A stretch of DNA of 64,000 nucleotides, taken from NCBI RefSeq assembly GCF_000003815.2, contig NC_049984.1, forward strand, positions 25,431,330 to 25,495,329. The letters run 5' to 3'. Numbering within the stretch: the stretch's first letter is position 1; each line of letters starts with the position of its first letter. The notes beneath the pieces are model-generated. The model was not told the DNA's origin. It saw nothing but the letters and a program-made list of their open reading frames with translations, and made no database searches. The stretch comes from Branchiostoma floridae. Its lineage: Eukaryota; Chordata; Leptocardii; Amphioxiformes; Branchiostomatidae. Made by a program: the position numbers and the translations under genes. Positions 1 through 13,000 of this stretch are shown here, in pieces.

Positions 1-601
1 AAATCAATAATTGGGTAGAAAAATAAGTTACCAAAATTGAATACGCGTGACTTCATGGTACAATCTAAAAAAAAAGGTAACATAGAGCCACAGTTTATCT
101 GCTCGTTCTCTTTTATTTGACCCCAGCGGAGTTTATTATACTGCAGCAGGCTAACAACAGTAAGCGGTTACCGTAGTTGTTGACAGAATATGACCGATAC
201 TGTCAGTTGATTTCTTCTTACTTCGAATCTTTACTGTCACTTTCGGCTGTGACACATCTGAGGTTCCTTTTTCAACTTGACGGCTTTTGCCGATATTTAG
301 CTTGAAGGTCATACTACTATTTCAATGATTAGTCATTAATTTCGGTGACTCAGTCCCATGGGAACAGATGACAAAATGTAAAACAATATACAAAAGAAAC
401 GGTCAATGTTTGTATCCAGAATGATAAAGTAAAACTCACAGTATCTTTTCTTAACCCCGTTAGATGACTTACAAATATGAGTAAAATTGTACAATTTACC
501 AGGAACTACTACAAGATGGTCAATTGGTCGGCAGATACATTTTGGACGCAAAATCTGTGAATATTGAGCATTAACATTGCGAAAAGAAGCAATGCACCGA
601 C
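1..601 (-). other. Intron of lectin cassette 3, running off the window
   Basis: This is the intron that follows lectin-domain exon 2 of cassette 3 on the minus strand. It aligns by eye with the introns at 3741-4555 and 7219-8034 of the other two cassettes (shared stretches around 185-300 versus 4131-4230). Those introns are 815-816 bp long, so the last lectin exon of cassette 3 should lie roughly 200-400 bp outside the window. I see no exon here. Confidence 0.6.
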
Positions 602-3276
602 CTTGGAGGATACACCTGCACACCCAGCAAATAAGGTCAAGAGTGATTTGCCGTTGGGTTCACCTAGAGCCCAGTTCGTGTAGGTAAATCTGGATCCATC
701 TGACCACTTCCACCTACCATCCAGCAGTTTCAATCCAAACCAGACTACTGGTTGGGTCCCTTTAGGGGCTGAATTAGAGTAAACATCTTTTCTCAAACAC
801 TTTTTTTTGCATTGTGTGGCCTTTGATGAAGTAACGTTATTGTAACTAAAAATGTATCATCGATCAGTTTGGTAGATCAAAGGATATTAGACCTTTCTTT
901 TACACTACTAGTCATACTAAACCTGCCGACGTTTCGATGCCTGTCAGACAGATCGGACCGTCAGTATTCGCAGTTTCATTGAGTGAATGCAGGCATATTC
1001 ACGTTTCCCTCAGAATCCTGTGTTTTTATAATGTCCTCTTACTTAAGAAAACCTTATACAATAAAGAAAACAAACAAGGAGCTGTTTATATTTTATAACG
1101 TACCGTTAGTGATCAAAGCACTGACAAAGTTCATCTCGGCCTGGCTGTGAATAGAAGCAAGATTTGCACGTTGATTTTTACATCGGCTGTTGGCGGTGCT
1201 CCAGTTGACTCTGTCTGTCATCAGCTTGTAGCAGTGGTTGTTGTGTTTCCTCCATCCACTCTTGCATGCATGGTCTGTAACATACAAATACACCCTATGG
1301 GCTGTAAGAAGCAATTACATCCAATGGGCTGTAACAAACAAATACATCATGGACTGTAACAAATACGTCTTGGGCTGTAACAAACAAACACATAATGGGC
1401 TGTGACAAACAAATACATCATGGGCTGTAACAAACAAATACATCATGGGCTGTAACAAACAAATACATCATGGGCTGTAACAAACAAATACATCATGGGC
1501 TGTAACAAACAAATACATCATGGGCTGTAACAAACAAATACATCATGGGATGTAACAAACAAATACACATGGGCTGTAACAAACAAAATGCACCATGGGA
1601 TGTAACAAACAAATACATCATGGGCTGGAACAAATACATCATGGGCTGGAACAAACAAAAACAATAATGGTGAGGGTGAAAACTGAGGTAAATGAAAAAA
1701 AGTATGATATTATAGTAATAAGATGAAAAGCACTCATGATCACCTTGTTGAAAAGTCTGCCTAGTCCGTGTAGCTGAGCCACCATGTTTGTTTACACGGC
1801 GTCCATGTAGACGTGGTTTCTGCATACTCGCATCTATTTCTGAATTATACAAACATGTACCTGGTAAACCCATTATCAAGAGAGAGCAAGTAAAAAAGCA
1901 AGCAAGGAAGGATGAAACATCACGATGAGTTATATATCAATTAATAAAATCCTTTTCTTCAACTATTCTTCAACACCTGAATCAAGGTGACAAAAGTTAT
2001 TAACCTTGCTGACAGTTTTGCCCAGTCCATCCAGGTGAGCAGGTACATTTGTAGCCACCATCTTTGTTCACACAGCGTCCATGTTGGCATGGGTTTCTGG
2101 TGCACTCATTTATGTCTACGTGATAATATAGAAAACCATCATATATTGAAGATATACACACCATAAAAAGAGCGAACATGAATAGAGATGGAAAGAAAGA
2201 GGAATGAATGAATGGATGGAACGATGGATGAAAGGATGGATAGATAGAAATAGGACCTCACCTTGCTGACAGTTCTGTCCAGTCCATCCAGGTGAGCAGG
2301 TACATTTGTAGCCACCATCTTTGTTCACACAGCGTCCATGTTGGCAAGGGCTTCCGGTACACTCGTTCATGTCTGTGTGATAAAGTATAAAATAATCATA
2401 CATTGAAGATATACACAGCATGAACAAGATACATTGAAGATATACGCAGCACGAGGAAATCGTGAACATGAATTAAAAGAGATGGAAAGAAAGAAGGCTG
2501 GATCGATAGGTCGATGGATGAAAGGATGTGTGAATAGATATTGTATAAAAAAATAGGAGCTCACCTTGTTGACAGTTCTGTCCAGTCCATCCAGGTGAGC
2601 AGGTACATTTGTAGCCTCCATCTATGTTCACACAGCGTCCATGTTGGCAAGGGTTTCCAGTACACTCGTTGATATCTGTGTGGTGATGTATAAAGTAATT
2701 ACACATTGAAGATATACACAGCATGAAGAAAGCGTTAACATGACTCAAAAGATAAGGAAAGAAAGAAAGAAAGAATGAATGAATGAATGAATGAATGGAT
2801 GAATGAATGAATGAATGAATGAACGTATGGATCAGCAGATGGACGAGTCGATGGGTACACGAATGGGACAATAAGTACACATTAGATATTGCACAGAAAT
2901 AGGACCTCACCTTGCTGACAGTTCTGTCCTGTCCATCCAGGTGAGCAGGTACATTTGTAGCCACCATCTTTGTTCACACAGCGTCCATGTTGGCATGGGT
3001 TCCTGATGCACTCATTTATGTCTGTGTGATCAAGTTTAAAGAAAAAATGATTATACATTGAAGACATACGCAGTATAAAAGAGTGAACATGAATTAAAAG
3101 AGAAGGAAAGAAAAGAATGAATGAATTAGACGATTGATAGATGGATGGAAATAAGACCTCACCTTGCTGACAGTTCTGTCCAGTCCATCCAGGTGAGCAG
3201 GTACATTTGTAGCCACCATCCTTGTTCACACAGCGTCCTTCTTGGCAAGCTGGGTTTCCGGTACACTCGTTGATGT
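602..3276 (-). CDS. Lectin cassette 3: five EGF exons, Cys-less exon, C-type lectin domain (3' end missing)
   Basis: Minus-strand exons in transcription order: EGF 3163-3276, 2911-3021, 2565-2675, 2262-2372 and 2005-2115, Cys-less exon 1744-1839, lectin exon 1 1104-1274, lectin exon 2 602-786. Each EGF exon is phase 1-1, 111 nt (the first is 114 nt) and encodes a calcium-type module starting DINEC or DMNEC, with six cysteines and the [12 protein letters not shown] tail. The first EGF has an extra residue (NPAC instead of NPC). The lectin part starts [17 protein letters not shown], the long-form CTLD with an N-terminal disulfide. Exon 2 has the [14 protein letters not shown] core and GEPNGK. 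EPN is the classic mannose-type calcium/sugar motif. Exon 2 is four codons shorter than its paralogues. The last exon (WSD..C) is outside the window. There is no signal peptide or membrane exon of its own; see the cassette 1 entry for the constant part. Confidence 0.8.
1275..1665 (-). repeat. 25-bp minisatellite abutting lectin exon 1 acceptor (cassette 3)
   Basis: About 14 units of roughly 25 bp, plus-strand motif catcatgggctgtaacaaac. Read on the minus strand each unit ends in tgtttgttacag, which is the same string that forms the acceptor of lectin exon 1 at 1274. The array begins at that splice site. Orthologous arrays precede the lectin exon in cassettes 1 and 2. Confidence 0.9.
1744..1839 (-). 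other. Cysteine-less EGF-derived exon, cassette 3
   Basis: A 96-nt phase 1-1 block between a ttcag acceptor and a gtgatc donor. It reads [20 protein letters not shown], then [12 protein letters not shown]. Side by side with the true EGF exon ([20 protein letters not shown]) it is clearly homologous, but all six cysteine positions are substituted or deleted. The frame and both splice sites survive. It could be a used linker exon or a dead exon that is skipped. Skipping would keep frame because the block is symmetrical. Confidence 0.65.
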
Positions 3277-3545
3277 CTGTGTGATAAAGTATAAAATAAT
3301 CATACATTGAAGATATACACAGCATGAAGAAAGTGTTAACATGAATCAAAAGATAAGGAAAGAAAGAAAGAAAGCCTAAATGAACGAATTTTTCCGTCCT
3401 AGATTTCCGTCCAGGAACGGACGGACGGGCCCCGGAGACAACCATATTTTCAATGGTTCTCACCATCTTTTCATTGGAAAAAATTCTTGCTTGCAAAAAA
3501 AATGTGCTTGCAAAAAATTCTGCAAAAAAAATAATGAAAACATAT
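3277..3545 (-). other. 269-bp spacer between cassettes 2 and 3
   Basis: The DNA between the stop codon of the cassette 2 lectin domain (3546) and the first EGF exon of cassette 3 (3276). It holds no AATAAA or ATTAAA on the minus strand, no ATG-led hydrophobic exon and no room for a promoter plus membrane exons. It shares a GC-rich segment (around 3400-3440, ggacggacgggccccgg) with the matching spacer at 6770-7023. Confidence 0.6.
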
Positions 3546-6500
3546 CTAACCATAATCTCTCCCAGAATATAACAAGGCACAGACTTTCCCATCATTGTTT
3601 TCATATTTATCTACCTGTTCAGCATAATTTATCAAAATCAAAGACCTACATTTGCAAATGTAGTCAAGTCGAGCGTCACATCGTTGATCACTCCACTGTC
3701 CCTTTTTCCTCTGAACTCCCCAGAACCACACTCTGCCAGTCTGTTGAAAATGATGTAATGTTCACCAAAGTTAAATACTTTATTACACCATATCCTGTAT
3801 CACACCCATCTCCATTTCCTTGTCTTTTGGGCAGCACATGTACAGCTGTGCAATCAGTGACCATACTACATCAGTGAGCTAGTCTACTAGTGGTGCTATG
3901 GATTCAACTTCTATATTCTTAACCACATGTTGCAGGTGCCATTATTAAATTGTTTGGTGTGACTTGGTTGTGGAATCAGACCGCACCCTGTCACATGATA
4001 AGTGAGCACTTTACCCAAATACGTGTACGTTGTACTATCAATATTAATTGAAGATGATTCAGTCAGTATACTTCTGGATAATATCAAATTTTGATTAGAC
4101 GTTTCGAACGACGTCCGTCGTTCTTCAAAATGAATATGACCGGCACTGCATATCATTTAACTTCTTTTTACTTTAAACTTTCACAACTACTTTCGACAAT
4201 AACACCCCTGGGGTTTCTTAAGGCTTAATGCCCTTACTTTAAAAGGTTGACATTTCAACGAACAGGATTTTGTATCTACAAAAAAATGTTAAAGAAATTA
4301 TCGCTTTGGGTGACTCAGTCCTATGGTAACGGTAGGTAAACGGCCTTAAAACAACAAAAACGTTTAATGTCTGTGTCTAGAAGAATAAAGTAAAACTTAC
4401 AGTATATTTTCTACACCCAATTAGATTACTTAGAATTATGAGTAAAATTGTCCATTTAGCAATTGCTACAAGATGGTTTAATTGGTCGGAAGATACATAA
4501 TGCAATGGAATGCAAAATATTGACTATTAAATGAAGAAAGAAATAATGCACCGACCTTGGAGGATATACCAGAGCACGAAGCAGATAAAGCCAAAGGGGC
4601 TTTGCCGTTGGGTTCACCTGGAGCCCAGTTCGTGTAGGAAAGTCTGGATCCATCTGACCACTTCCACCCACCATCCAGCCGTTTCAATCCAAACCAGACC
4701 ATTGCTTGACCCCCTTGGGGTGCTGAATTGGAAGACAAGCTTGTTATAACGTCTGTTCTTAAGCACTTTTCGTTGTATCTGAATTAAAATTACCATTCCA
4801 TCCAAGAAAACGACCCTAATCAAAGCTAGGCATTTATGTTCATCTGACTTGAGTGAGGAAATGGATGCGGAGTGCCTTTATTAATGGCATGGTATTGGAG
4901 CCTGCTAGGTCACGTCAAATCAAGTCATCAACCCGAAACACAAGATCACATTTCCACATCATGCTGGACTGGACGATCAACTGATGGGACGGTTAGTATA
5001 ATACACAGTTTCAAATTTCAAGGAGTGAATGCAAGTGTATTCAAGACTTCCTCAGAATCCAGTTTTTTATGATGTCCTCTTGCTTCAGAATAACTTACAA
5101 TAAAGAAAACAAACAAGGAGCTGTCTATAACGTACCGTTAGTGATCAAAGCACTGACGAAGTTCATCTCGGCCTGGCTATGAATAGAAGCAAGATTTGCA
5201 CTTTGATTTTTACATCCGTAGTTCGCTGTGTCCCAGCTGACTCTGTCTGTCATCAGCTTGTAGCAATGGTTGTTGTGCTTCCTCCATCCACACTTGCATG
5301 CATGATCTGTTAAAGAAAATACATAATGGGCTGTACAAACAAGTAAATCACGGGCTTTAACAAACAAACAAACAAATACATTCATGGGCTGTAACAAACA
5401 AATACATCACGGGCTGTAACAAACAAACAAATACATTCATGGGCTGTACAAACAAATAAATCACGGGCTTTGACAAACGAACAAATACATTCATGGGCTG
5501 TAACAAACAAATACATCACGGGCTGTAACAAACAAACAAATACATTCATGGGCTGTATCAAACAAATACATCACGGGCTGTAGCAAACAAACAAATACAT
5601 TCATGGGCTGTACAAACAAATAAATCACGGGCTTTGACAAACAAATACATTCATGGGCTGTAACAAACAAATACATCACGGGCTGTAACAAACAATACAA
5701 ATGTATATCATAGGCTGTTAACAAACAAATACATCATGGGCTGTAACAAGCTACAACAAACAAAACCATAATGGCTGTAACAAACAAACACAAAAACAAA
5801 ATGGTGAGGATGCAAACTGAGCTAAATAAAAAACATTATGATATTATGATAATAAGATGATCACCTTGCTGAAAAGTCTGCCCAGTCTGTGTAGGTGAGC
5901 CACCATGTTTGTTTACACGGCGTCCAGGTAGACGTGGTTTCTGCATACTCGTATCTATTTCTGAATTATACAAACATGTACCTGGTAAACCCATTATCAA
6001 GAGAGAGCAAGCAAGGAAGGAAGGGTGAAATTTCATGATCCCCATACGAGTACATGTGACTCATAGTTGTATATCAATTAATAAAAGCCTCAATTATTTT
6101 TCAACACCTGCATTAGGGTGACAAAAGTTAATGACCTTGCTGACAGTTCTGTCCAGTCCATCCAGGTGAGCAGGTACATTTGTAGCCACCATTCTTGTTC
6201 GCACAGCGTCCATGTTGGCAGGGCTTTCTGGTGCACTCGTTGATGTCTGTGTGATAAAGTATAAAGTAATCATACAATGAGGAAATACGCAATATGAATG
6301 AGTGAACATGAACTAAAAGAACAGGAAAGAAAAGAATGAATGGATTAGACAATTGATAGAAGGATGGATGAATAGAGATAGGACCTCACCTTGCTGACAG
6401 TTTTGCCCAGTCCATCCAGGTGAGCAGGTACATTTGTAGCCACCATCTTTGTTCATACATCGTCCATGTTGGCAAGGGTTTCCGGTACACTCGTCGACGT

Positions 6501-6769
6501 CTGTGTGATTAAGTATAAAATTAGCATTGAAGATATATAAACAGTCTGAAGAAAGCGTGAACATGAATTAGAAGAGAAGGAAAGAAAAAAAGAATGGATG
6601 GATGGGTCGATGGATAAAAGAATGGATGAAAAGATATTGCATAGAAATAGGACCTCACCTTGCTGACAGTTCTGTCCAGTCCATCCAGGTGAGCAGGTAC
6701 ATTTGTAGCCGCCATCTTTGTTCACACAGCGTCCATGTTGGCAAGGGTTTCCGGTACAGTCGTTGTTGT
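3546..6769 (-). CDS. Lectin cassette 2: three EGF exons, Cys-less exon, complete C-type lectin domain
   Basis: Exons on the minus strand: EGF 6659-6769, 6390-6500 and 6136-6246, Cys-less 5865-5960, lectin exon 1 5136-5306, exon 2 4556-4752, exon 3 3546-3740. All EGF exons are 111 nt, phase 1-1. The first begins DNNDC and the second DVDEC, both still calcium-type. The lectin domain reads [18 protein letters not shown] ... [20 protein letters not shown] ... [18 protein letters not shown] ... YICKC, with six CTLD cysteines, EPN, and WSD in the usual WND position. The frame ends at a TAG after SGRDYG. Inside exon 3 a good donor (CAG then gtagat) lies before the stop. There are no membrane or signal exons nearby, so this cassette must be joined to upstream exons to make a receptor. 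Confidence 0.82.
5320..5800 (-). repeat. Minisatellite abutting lectin exon 1 acceptor (cassette 2)
   Basis: A composite array of 21-35 bp units (plus-strand core tcatgggctgtaacaaacaa and a variant with atcacgggctgt), starting within 15 bp of the acceptor of lectin exon 1 at 5306. On the minus strand each unit ends in tttgttacag or tttgtcaaag, resembling the tttctttaacag acceptor itself. Confidence 0.88.
5865..5960 (-). other. Cysteine-less EGF-derived exon, cassette 2
   Basis: 96 nt with a ttcag acceptor, gtgatc donor and phase 1-1. It reads [20 protein letters not shown] then [12 protein letters not shown]. Same length and same cysteine losses as the copies at 1744 and 11888, with no stop and no frameshift. 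Confidence 0.65.
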
Positions 6770-7023
6770 CTGTGTGATAAAGTATAAAATAATCATACAT
6801 TGAAGAAATACACAGCATGAAGAAAGTGTTAACATGAATCAAAAGATAAGGAAAGAAAGAAAGAAAGCCTAAATGAACGGATTTTTCCGTCCTAACAAGT
6901 AGATTTCCGTCCAGGAACGGACGGACGGGCCCCGGAGACAACCATATTTTCAATGGTTCTCACCATCTTTTCATTGGACATGTGCTTGCAAACAATTCTG
7001 CAAAAAAAATAATGAAAACATAT

Positions 7024-10000
7024 CTAACCATAATCTCTCCCAGAATGTAAGAAGGTACAGACTTTCCCATCATTGTTTTCATACTTATTTACCTGTTCAG
7101 CATAATTTATCAAAATCAAAGACCTACATTTGCAAATGTAGTCAAGTCGAGCGTCACATCGTTGATCACTCCACTGTCCCTTTTTCCTCTGAACTCCCCA
7201 GAACCACACTCTGCCAGTCTGTTGAAAATGATGTAATGTTCACCAAAGTTAAATACTTTATTACACCATATCCTGTATCACACCCATCTCCATTTCCTTG
7301 TCTTTTGGGCAGCACATGTACAGCTGTGCAATCAGTGATCATACTACATCAGTGAGCTAGTCTACTGGTGGTGCTATGGATTCAACTTCTATATTCTTAA
7401 CCACATGTTGCAGGTGCCATTATTAAATTGTTTGGTGTGACTTGGTTGTGGAATCAGACCGCACCCTGTCACATGATAAGTGAGCACTTTACCCAAATAC
7501 GTGTACGTTGTACTATCAATATTAATTGAAGATGATTCAGTCAGTATACTTCTGGATAATATCAAATTTTGATTAGACGTTTCGAACGACGTCCGTCGTT
7601 CTTCAAAATGAATATGACCGGCACTGCATATCATTTAACTTCTTTTTACTTTAAACTTTCACAACTACTTTCGACAATAACACCCCTGGGGTTTCTTAAG
7701 GCTTAATGCCCTTACTTTAAAAGGTTGACATTTCAACGAACAGGATTTTGTATGTACAAAAAAAATGTAAAAGAAATTATGGCTTTGGGTGACTCACCCC
7801 TATGGTAACGGTAGGCAAACGGCCTTAAAACAACAAAAACGTTTAATGTCTGTGTCTAGAAGAATAAAGTAAAACTTACAGTATATTTTCTACACCCAAT
7901 TAGATTACTTAGAATTATGAGTAAAATTGTCCATTTAGCAATTGCTACAAGATGGTTTAATTGGTCGGAAAATACATAATGCAATGGAATGCAAAATATT
8001 GACTATTAAATGGAGAAAGAAATAATGCACCGACCTTGGAGGATATACCAGAGCACGAAGCAGATAAAGCCAAAGGGGCTTTGCCGTTGGGTTCACCCGG
8101 AGCCCAGTTCGTGTAGGAAAGTCTGGATCCATCTGACCACTTCCACCTACCATCCAGCCGTTTCAATCCAAACCAGACCATTGCTTGACCCCCTTGGGGT
8201 GCTGAATTGGAAGACAAGCTTGTTATAACGTCTGTTCTCAAGCACTTTTCGTTGTATCTGAATTAAAAACATATCTTCGCCAAATAAACAATTTCTATGG
8301 AAGATCGTTTTGAATGATTAATGTGTATAAGTCCATATGTTATCTAGTCACATGTAGTGGTTGGTTGGATTATGAACATTGTGAGTAGATTAGTCTATTC
8401 TGTTGGTGTACATAATGCAGCAAATTTTTTGGCGATGTGAATGAATGTCTTTGCATAATCAGAACAATTTGTACAGGTATGAGGTTACTGTTCTATTTTG
8501 TGTTGTCATAATTACTTTCGGACAGCTGGTTATGTTTTGGGTACCGTTTGTATGTATGTATGTTTGTATGTATGTATGTATGTGTGTATGTATGTATGTA
8601 GAAACCAGCAAATTGAAGACCGGCTGAATGGATTGAAGTGATATTTGGTATGTGGGTAGGTCTTGGAAACCTGGAAACCACAGGAAGTCACGCCGATAAT
8701 TGCATTCGTCACTCACCAAACCCCGGCCACTGTTGTTCCTTCCAATTTACGGAACTTTTTAACTCACCAAGGGTCATCTAAGGGCCATATGTAAGGATTG
8801 CTACGACCCCCGCCTTGGTGAACGTTTGTTTCAATCTCATGAAAATAGAAAGTAAAGTTTTGCAGTAGCGAGTTAAGTCAGAGGTATATTACAGAGTCTA
8901 AGGTTATGATTTCTGCGACTGTCCGATGACAGCCGCCTGTCACCTTTGGCGATTTGTATTTCTCGCAATGATGTCAGTTCTTTCTAGCCGACCTTTCCCT
9001 TACAACATGACATCTCTGTTAAGAGTTGAGGAATGCGTGGATAATTGACGGTGACCCTTTTGACCTAAGTGCTGTTCTTCAACATGTTGGGTTTGTCTTG
9101 TCCCAGCACTTGGTCACTTGTTGTTTTAACCTAGTTCACAGATGTAAGTACTATGTGTTACAAGCCGTCATTGTTCAATTATGTTATATTACTGACTTTA
9201 CATAGTGCTTATTCGTTTGTTTAGACCCATGTTGTGTTACTGGCACATGGAACACCAAGTTTCCTTGCAGTCCATCATACGAAAATACACCTGAAGTGTC
9301 TCGTAGATATTAGCTCTACATCTTTATATCAAGTGATATTCGTCAAGTTCCCTCTACTACATTTTTACCGTTCCCATGATATAGTGTTGCTTTTATTGTT
9401 GATCTGTATATAGATATAAGCAACACTTGTATATAGATATGTTATATTTCAACTGCTATGAATCCTTTGCTGTGTGCCATCGTATTGACATCAATTCAGC
9501 AAGCTATTTAATTGCTTAATTTTATAGATACGTGTTGGACACGGTCAGGCTTTGTATTTTGCTAACATGAACCATGACCATTTATAGGCATTTTTTCAGC
9601 CAGTAGTCTCTACCAGACTCCAGCCTGGCGGAATAGTACACGGATGACCTAGTAACATCCCTGGTCAATCAGAATTTCATGCTTCCAAGACAACATCTGT
9701 TTATCAGGGAGCCTCTGCTTCCACTGGATCTTTTGACCTACTTTTTCTCTATTTTTAGACATCTATGGGCCGATTCAAGTCCTTTCATGTGACTCCGTCA
9801 CAAGTATTTTTCAACCGTTATAGAAGTTTCCCTAAGTAATTATATTAAATTTTATTAAATACAGAGTGATTTATATAATTTGCATCTCATTATGTTGATA
9901 ATCATCCAAAGTACCTACCTACCAAAAACAAAAAAAATATTCATCAATCCCCTCAGGAGTTATCCATCTAAAAGGTTACGAAATATAACACCCACTGCAA

Positions 10001-13000
10001 TTCCAAACAAGCTGCTAGGGGGCCCAAAATTAGACCATTGACTCCTAGTACCAACAGCTATCCACCAGTAAAAAATCACGAACCTGGCACTTCTGGAAAA
10101 TTTAGGCGCAAACTTTGATGCTCACTTGCAGTACCAAAACAATTTGCCAGGAGGCCCATTATCGAACTTGACCTTCCTTTCTGTGTCCCCTACCTATCAA
10201 CCAAATATCATTAACATCCATCAAGAACATCTCGAGTTACGCCAAAAATAGTTACTCAAGCAACTGGATATGGTTTTGAAACGGTCAGACGTTTCGGAAA
10301 GAATCCACTTTCCTTCGTCAGTGACACTGAAGTGATCTGCAAGAAACAGGTCTTTTATACTCTAACTATGAATGAAGACAATTTCAGATGTCCAATAGGA
10401 AAGGTTGTAAGACAATTCAGACTGAAGACATCTCGAGTTATCTTGCTTACAGACAAACGCACTTACATACAAAGCCAGCTACAGCACCAAAGGTAAGAGG
10501 TAGCTAAACCATTCTCGCACATGGCAATCCTTTCCACAACCGCTACAGACCTGCCAAATATCGTGGAAATCGCCCAGCTACATTTTGACTTTACCTCCCG
10601 AAAAAACACCAAAAAAAATACCAAGCTCGCTAATGTACCATAGGAAAACGCCAGGTAACCCATTTTCGAACTAGGCATGCCTTTAAACAACCGCTACACA
10701 CCTGCAAAAAATAAAAAAGTTCCATCCACAATTTCTCGAGTTATATCCTGTTGACCTACATACAGACCCAAGTCGGCAAAAACATAAGCTTCTTGGCGAA
10801 GCTAATTACCATTCCATCCAAGAAAACGACCCTAATCAAAGCTAGGCATTTATGTTCATCTGACTTGAGTGAGGAAATGGATGCGGAGTGCCTTTATTAA
10901 TGGCATGGTATTGGAGACTGCTAGGTCACGTCAAATCAAGTCATCAACCCGAAAAACAAGATCACATTTCCACATCATGCTGGACTGGACGATTAACTGA
11001 TGGGACGGTTAGTATAATACACAGTTTCAAATTTCAAGGAGTGAATGCAAGTGTATTCAAGATTTCCTCAGCATCCAGTTTTTTATGATGTCCTCTTGCT
11101 TCAGAATAACTTACAATAAAGAAAACAAACAAGGAGCTGTCTATAACGTACCGTTAGTGATCAAAGCACTGACGAAGTTCATCTCGGCCTGGCTATGAAT
11201 AGAAGCAATATTTGCACTTTGATTTTTACATCCGTAGTTCGCTGTGTCCCAGCTGACTCTGTCTGTCATCAGCTTGTAGCAATGGTTGTTGTTCTTCCTC
11301 CATCCATTCCGGCATGCATGATCTGTTAAAGAAAATACATCATGGGCTGTGCAAACAAATAAATCACGGGCTTTAACAAACAAACGAACAAATACATCCA
11401 TGGGCTGTAACAAACAAATACATCACGGGCTGTAACAAACAAACAAATACATTCATGGGCTGTAACAAACAAATAAATCACGGGCTGTAGCAAACAAACA
11501 AATACATTCATGGACTGTACAAACAAATACATCATGGGCTGTAACAAACAAACGAACAAATACATCCATGGGCTGTAACAAACAAATACATCACGGGCTG
11601 TAACAAACAAACAAATACATTCATGGGCTGTAACAAACAAATAAATCACGGGCTGTAGCAAACAAACAAATACATTCATGGGCTGTACAAACAAATACAT
11701 CACGGGCTTTGACAAACAAACAAATGTATATCATGGGCTGTTAACAAACAAATACATCATGGGCTGTAACAAGCTACAACAAACAAAACCATAATGGCTG
11801 TAACAAACAAACACAAAAACAAAATGGTGAGTATTTAAACTGAGCTAAATAAAAAATATGATGATATTATGATAATAAGATGATCACCTTGCTGAAAAGT
11901 CTGCCCAGTCCGTGTAGCTGAGCCACCATGTTTGTTTACAAGGCGTCCATGTAGACGTGGTTTCTGCATACTCGCATGTATTTCTGAATTATACAAACAT
12001 GTACCTGGTAAACCCATTATCAAGAGAGAGCAAGCAAGCAAGGAAGGGTGAAATTTCATGATCCCCATACGAGTACATGTGACTCATAGTTGTATATCAA
12101 TTAGTAAAAGCCTCAACTATTTTTCAACACCTGCATTAGGGTGACAAAAGTTAATAACCTTGCTGACAGTCCTGTCCAGTCCATCCAGGTGAGCAGGTAC
12201 ATTTGTAGCCACCATTCTTGTTCGCACAGCGTCCATGTTGGCAGGGTTTTCTGGTACACTCGTTGATGTCTGTGAGATAAAGTATAAAGTAATCATACAA
12301 TGAAGAAATACGCAATATGAATGAGTGAAAATGAACTAAAAGAACAGGCCTAGGAAAGAAAAGAATGAATGGATTAGACAATTGATAGAAGGATGGATGA
12401 ATAGAGATAGGACCTCACCTTGCTGACAGTTCTGTCCGGTCCATCCAGGTGAGCAGGTACATTTGTAGCCACCATTCTTGTTCACACAGCGTCCATGTTG
12501 GCAAGGGCTTCCGGTACACTCGTTAATGTCTGTGTGATAAAATATAGAATAATCATACATTGGAGATATATATACACGGCACGAAGAAAGCGTGAACATG
12601 AATTGAAAGAGAAAGAAAGACAGAAGGATGGATTGAGAGATCGAAGGATGAAAGGATGGGTGACTAAATATTGTATAGAAATAATAGGAACTCACCTTGG
12701 TGACAGTTCTGTCCAGTCCATCCAGGTGAGCAGGTACATTTGTAGCCACCATCTTTGTTCACACAGCGTCTATGAAGGCAAGGGTTCCTGGTGCACTCGT
12801 TTATGTCTGTGCGATAAAAGAACGATAGATTTTGTAGTTTAACCAAGTGCTCGAGTATGTGCCTCTTGCATTGTAAAGGGAAATGGTCAGCAACACCTCG
12901 CTGTAAAATTAAATACCCTGCCAGTGAAGCAGCAAGAAAATTTGCGGGTCTACATGCCAATAGGCCTACAAGGGCCTGAATGAATCATGAACGGACGAAA

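Larger units (their letters stand above)
3352..12640. repeat. Recent tandem segmental duplication of lectin cassettes 1 and 2
   Basis: Cassette 2 (about 3350-6860) and cassette 1 (about 6830-12640) match nearly base for base in exons and introns: 3546-4780 against 7024-8269, and 4785-6380 against 10807-12440. Cassette 1 is longer mainly because of a 2.5-kb insertion at 8272-10806. Cassette 3 is clearly homologous but more diverged, so it came from an older duplication. Confidence 0.85.

Noticed and set aside
2882-3604. 240-codon ORF containing two EGF modules as a single exon
   Set aside because: The stretch between the EGFs is the usual intron (acceptor and donor intact, matching the other cassettes) that happens to have no stop.
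8459-8719. HIHTYIQT-type repeats as a coding sequence
   Set aside because: TATG microsatellite inside the 2.5-kb insertion.
11326-11715. 129-codon minus-strand ORF with Phe/Leu/Val-rich repeats as a membrane protein
   Set aside because: Product of the 25-bp minisatellite before lectin exon 1.
1275-11825. CRISPR-like reading of the regularly spaced repeats
   Set aside because: Eukaryotic locus, no unique spacers; the units are contiguous minisatellite copies.
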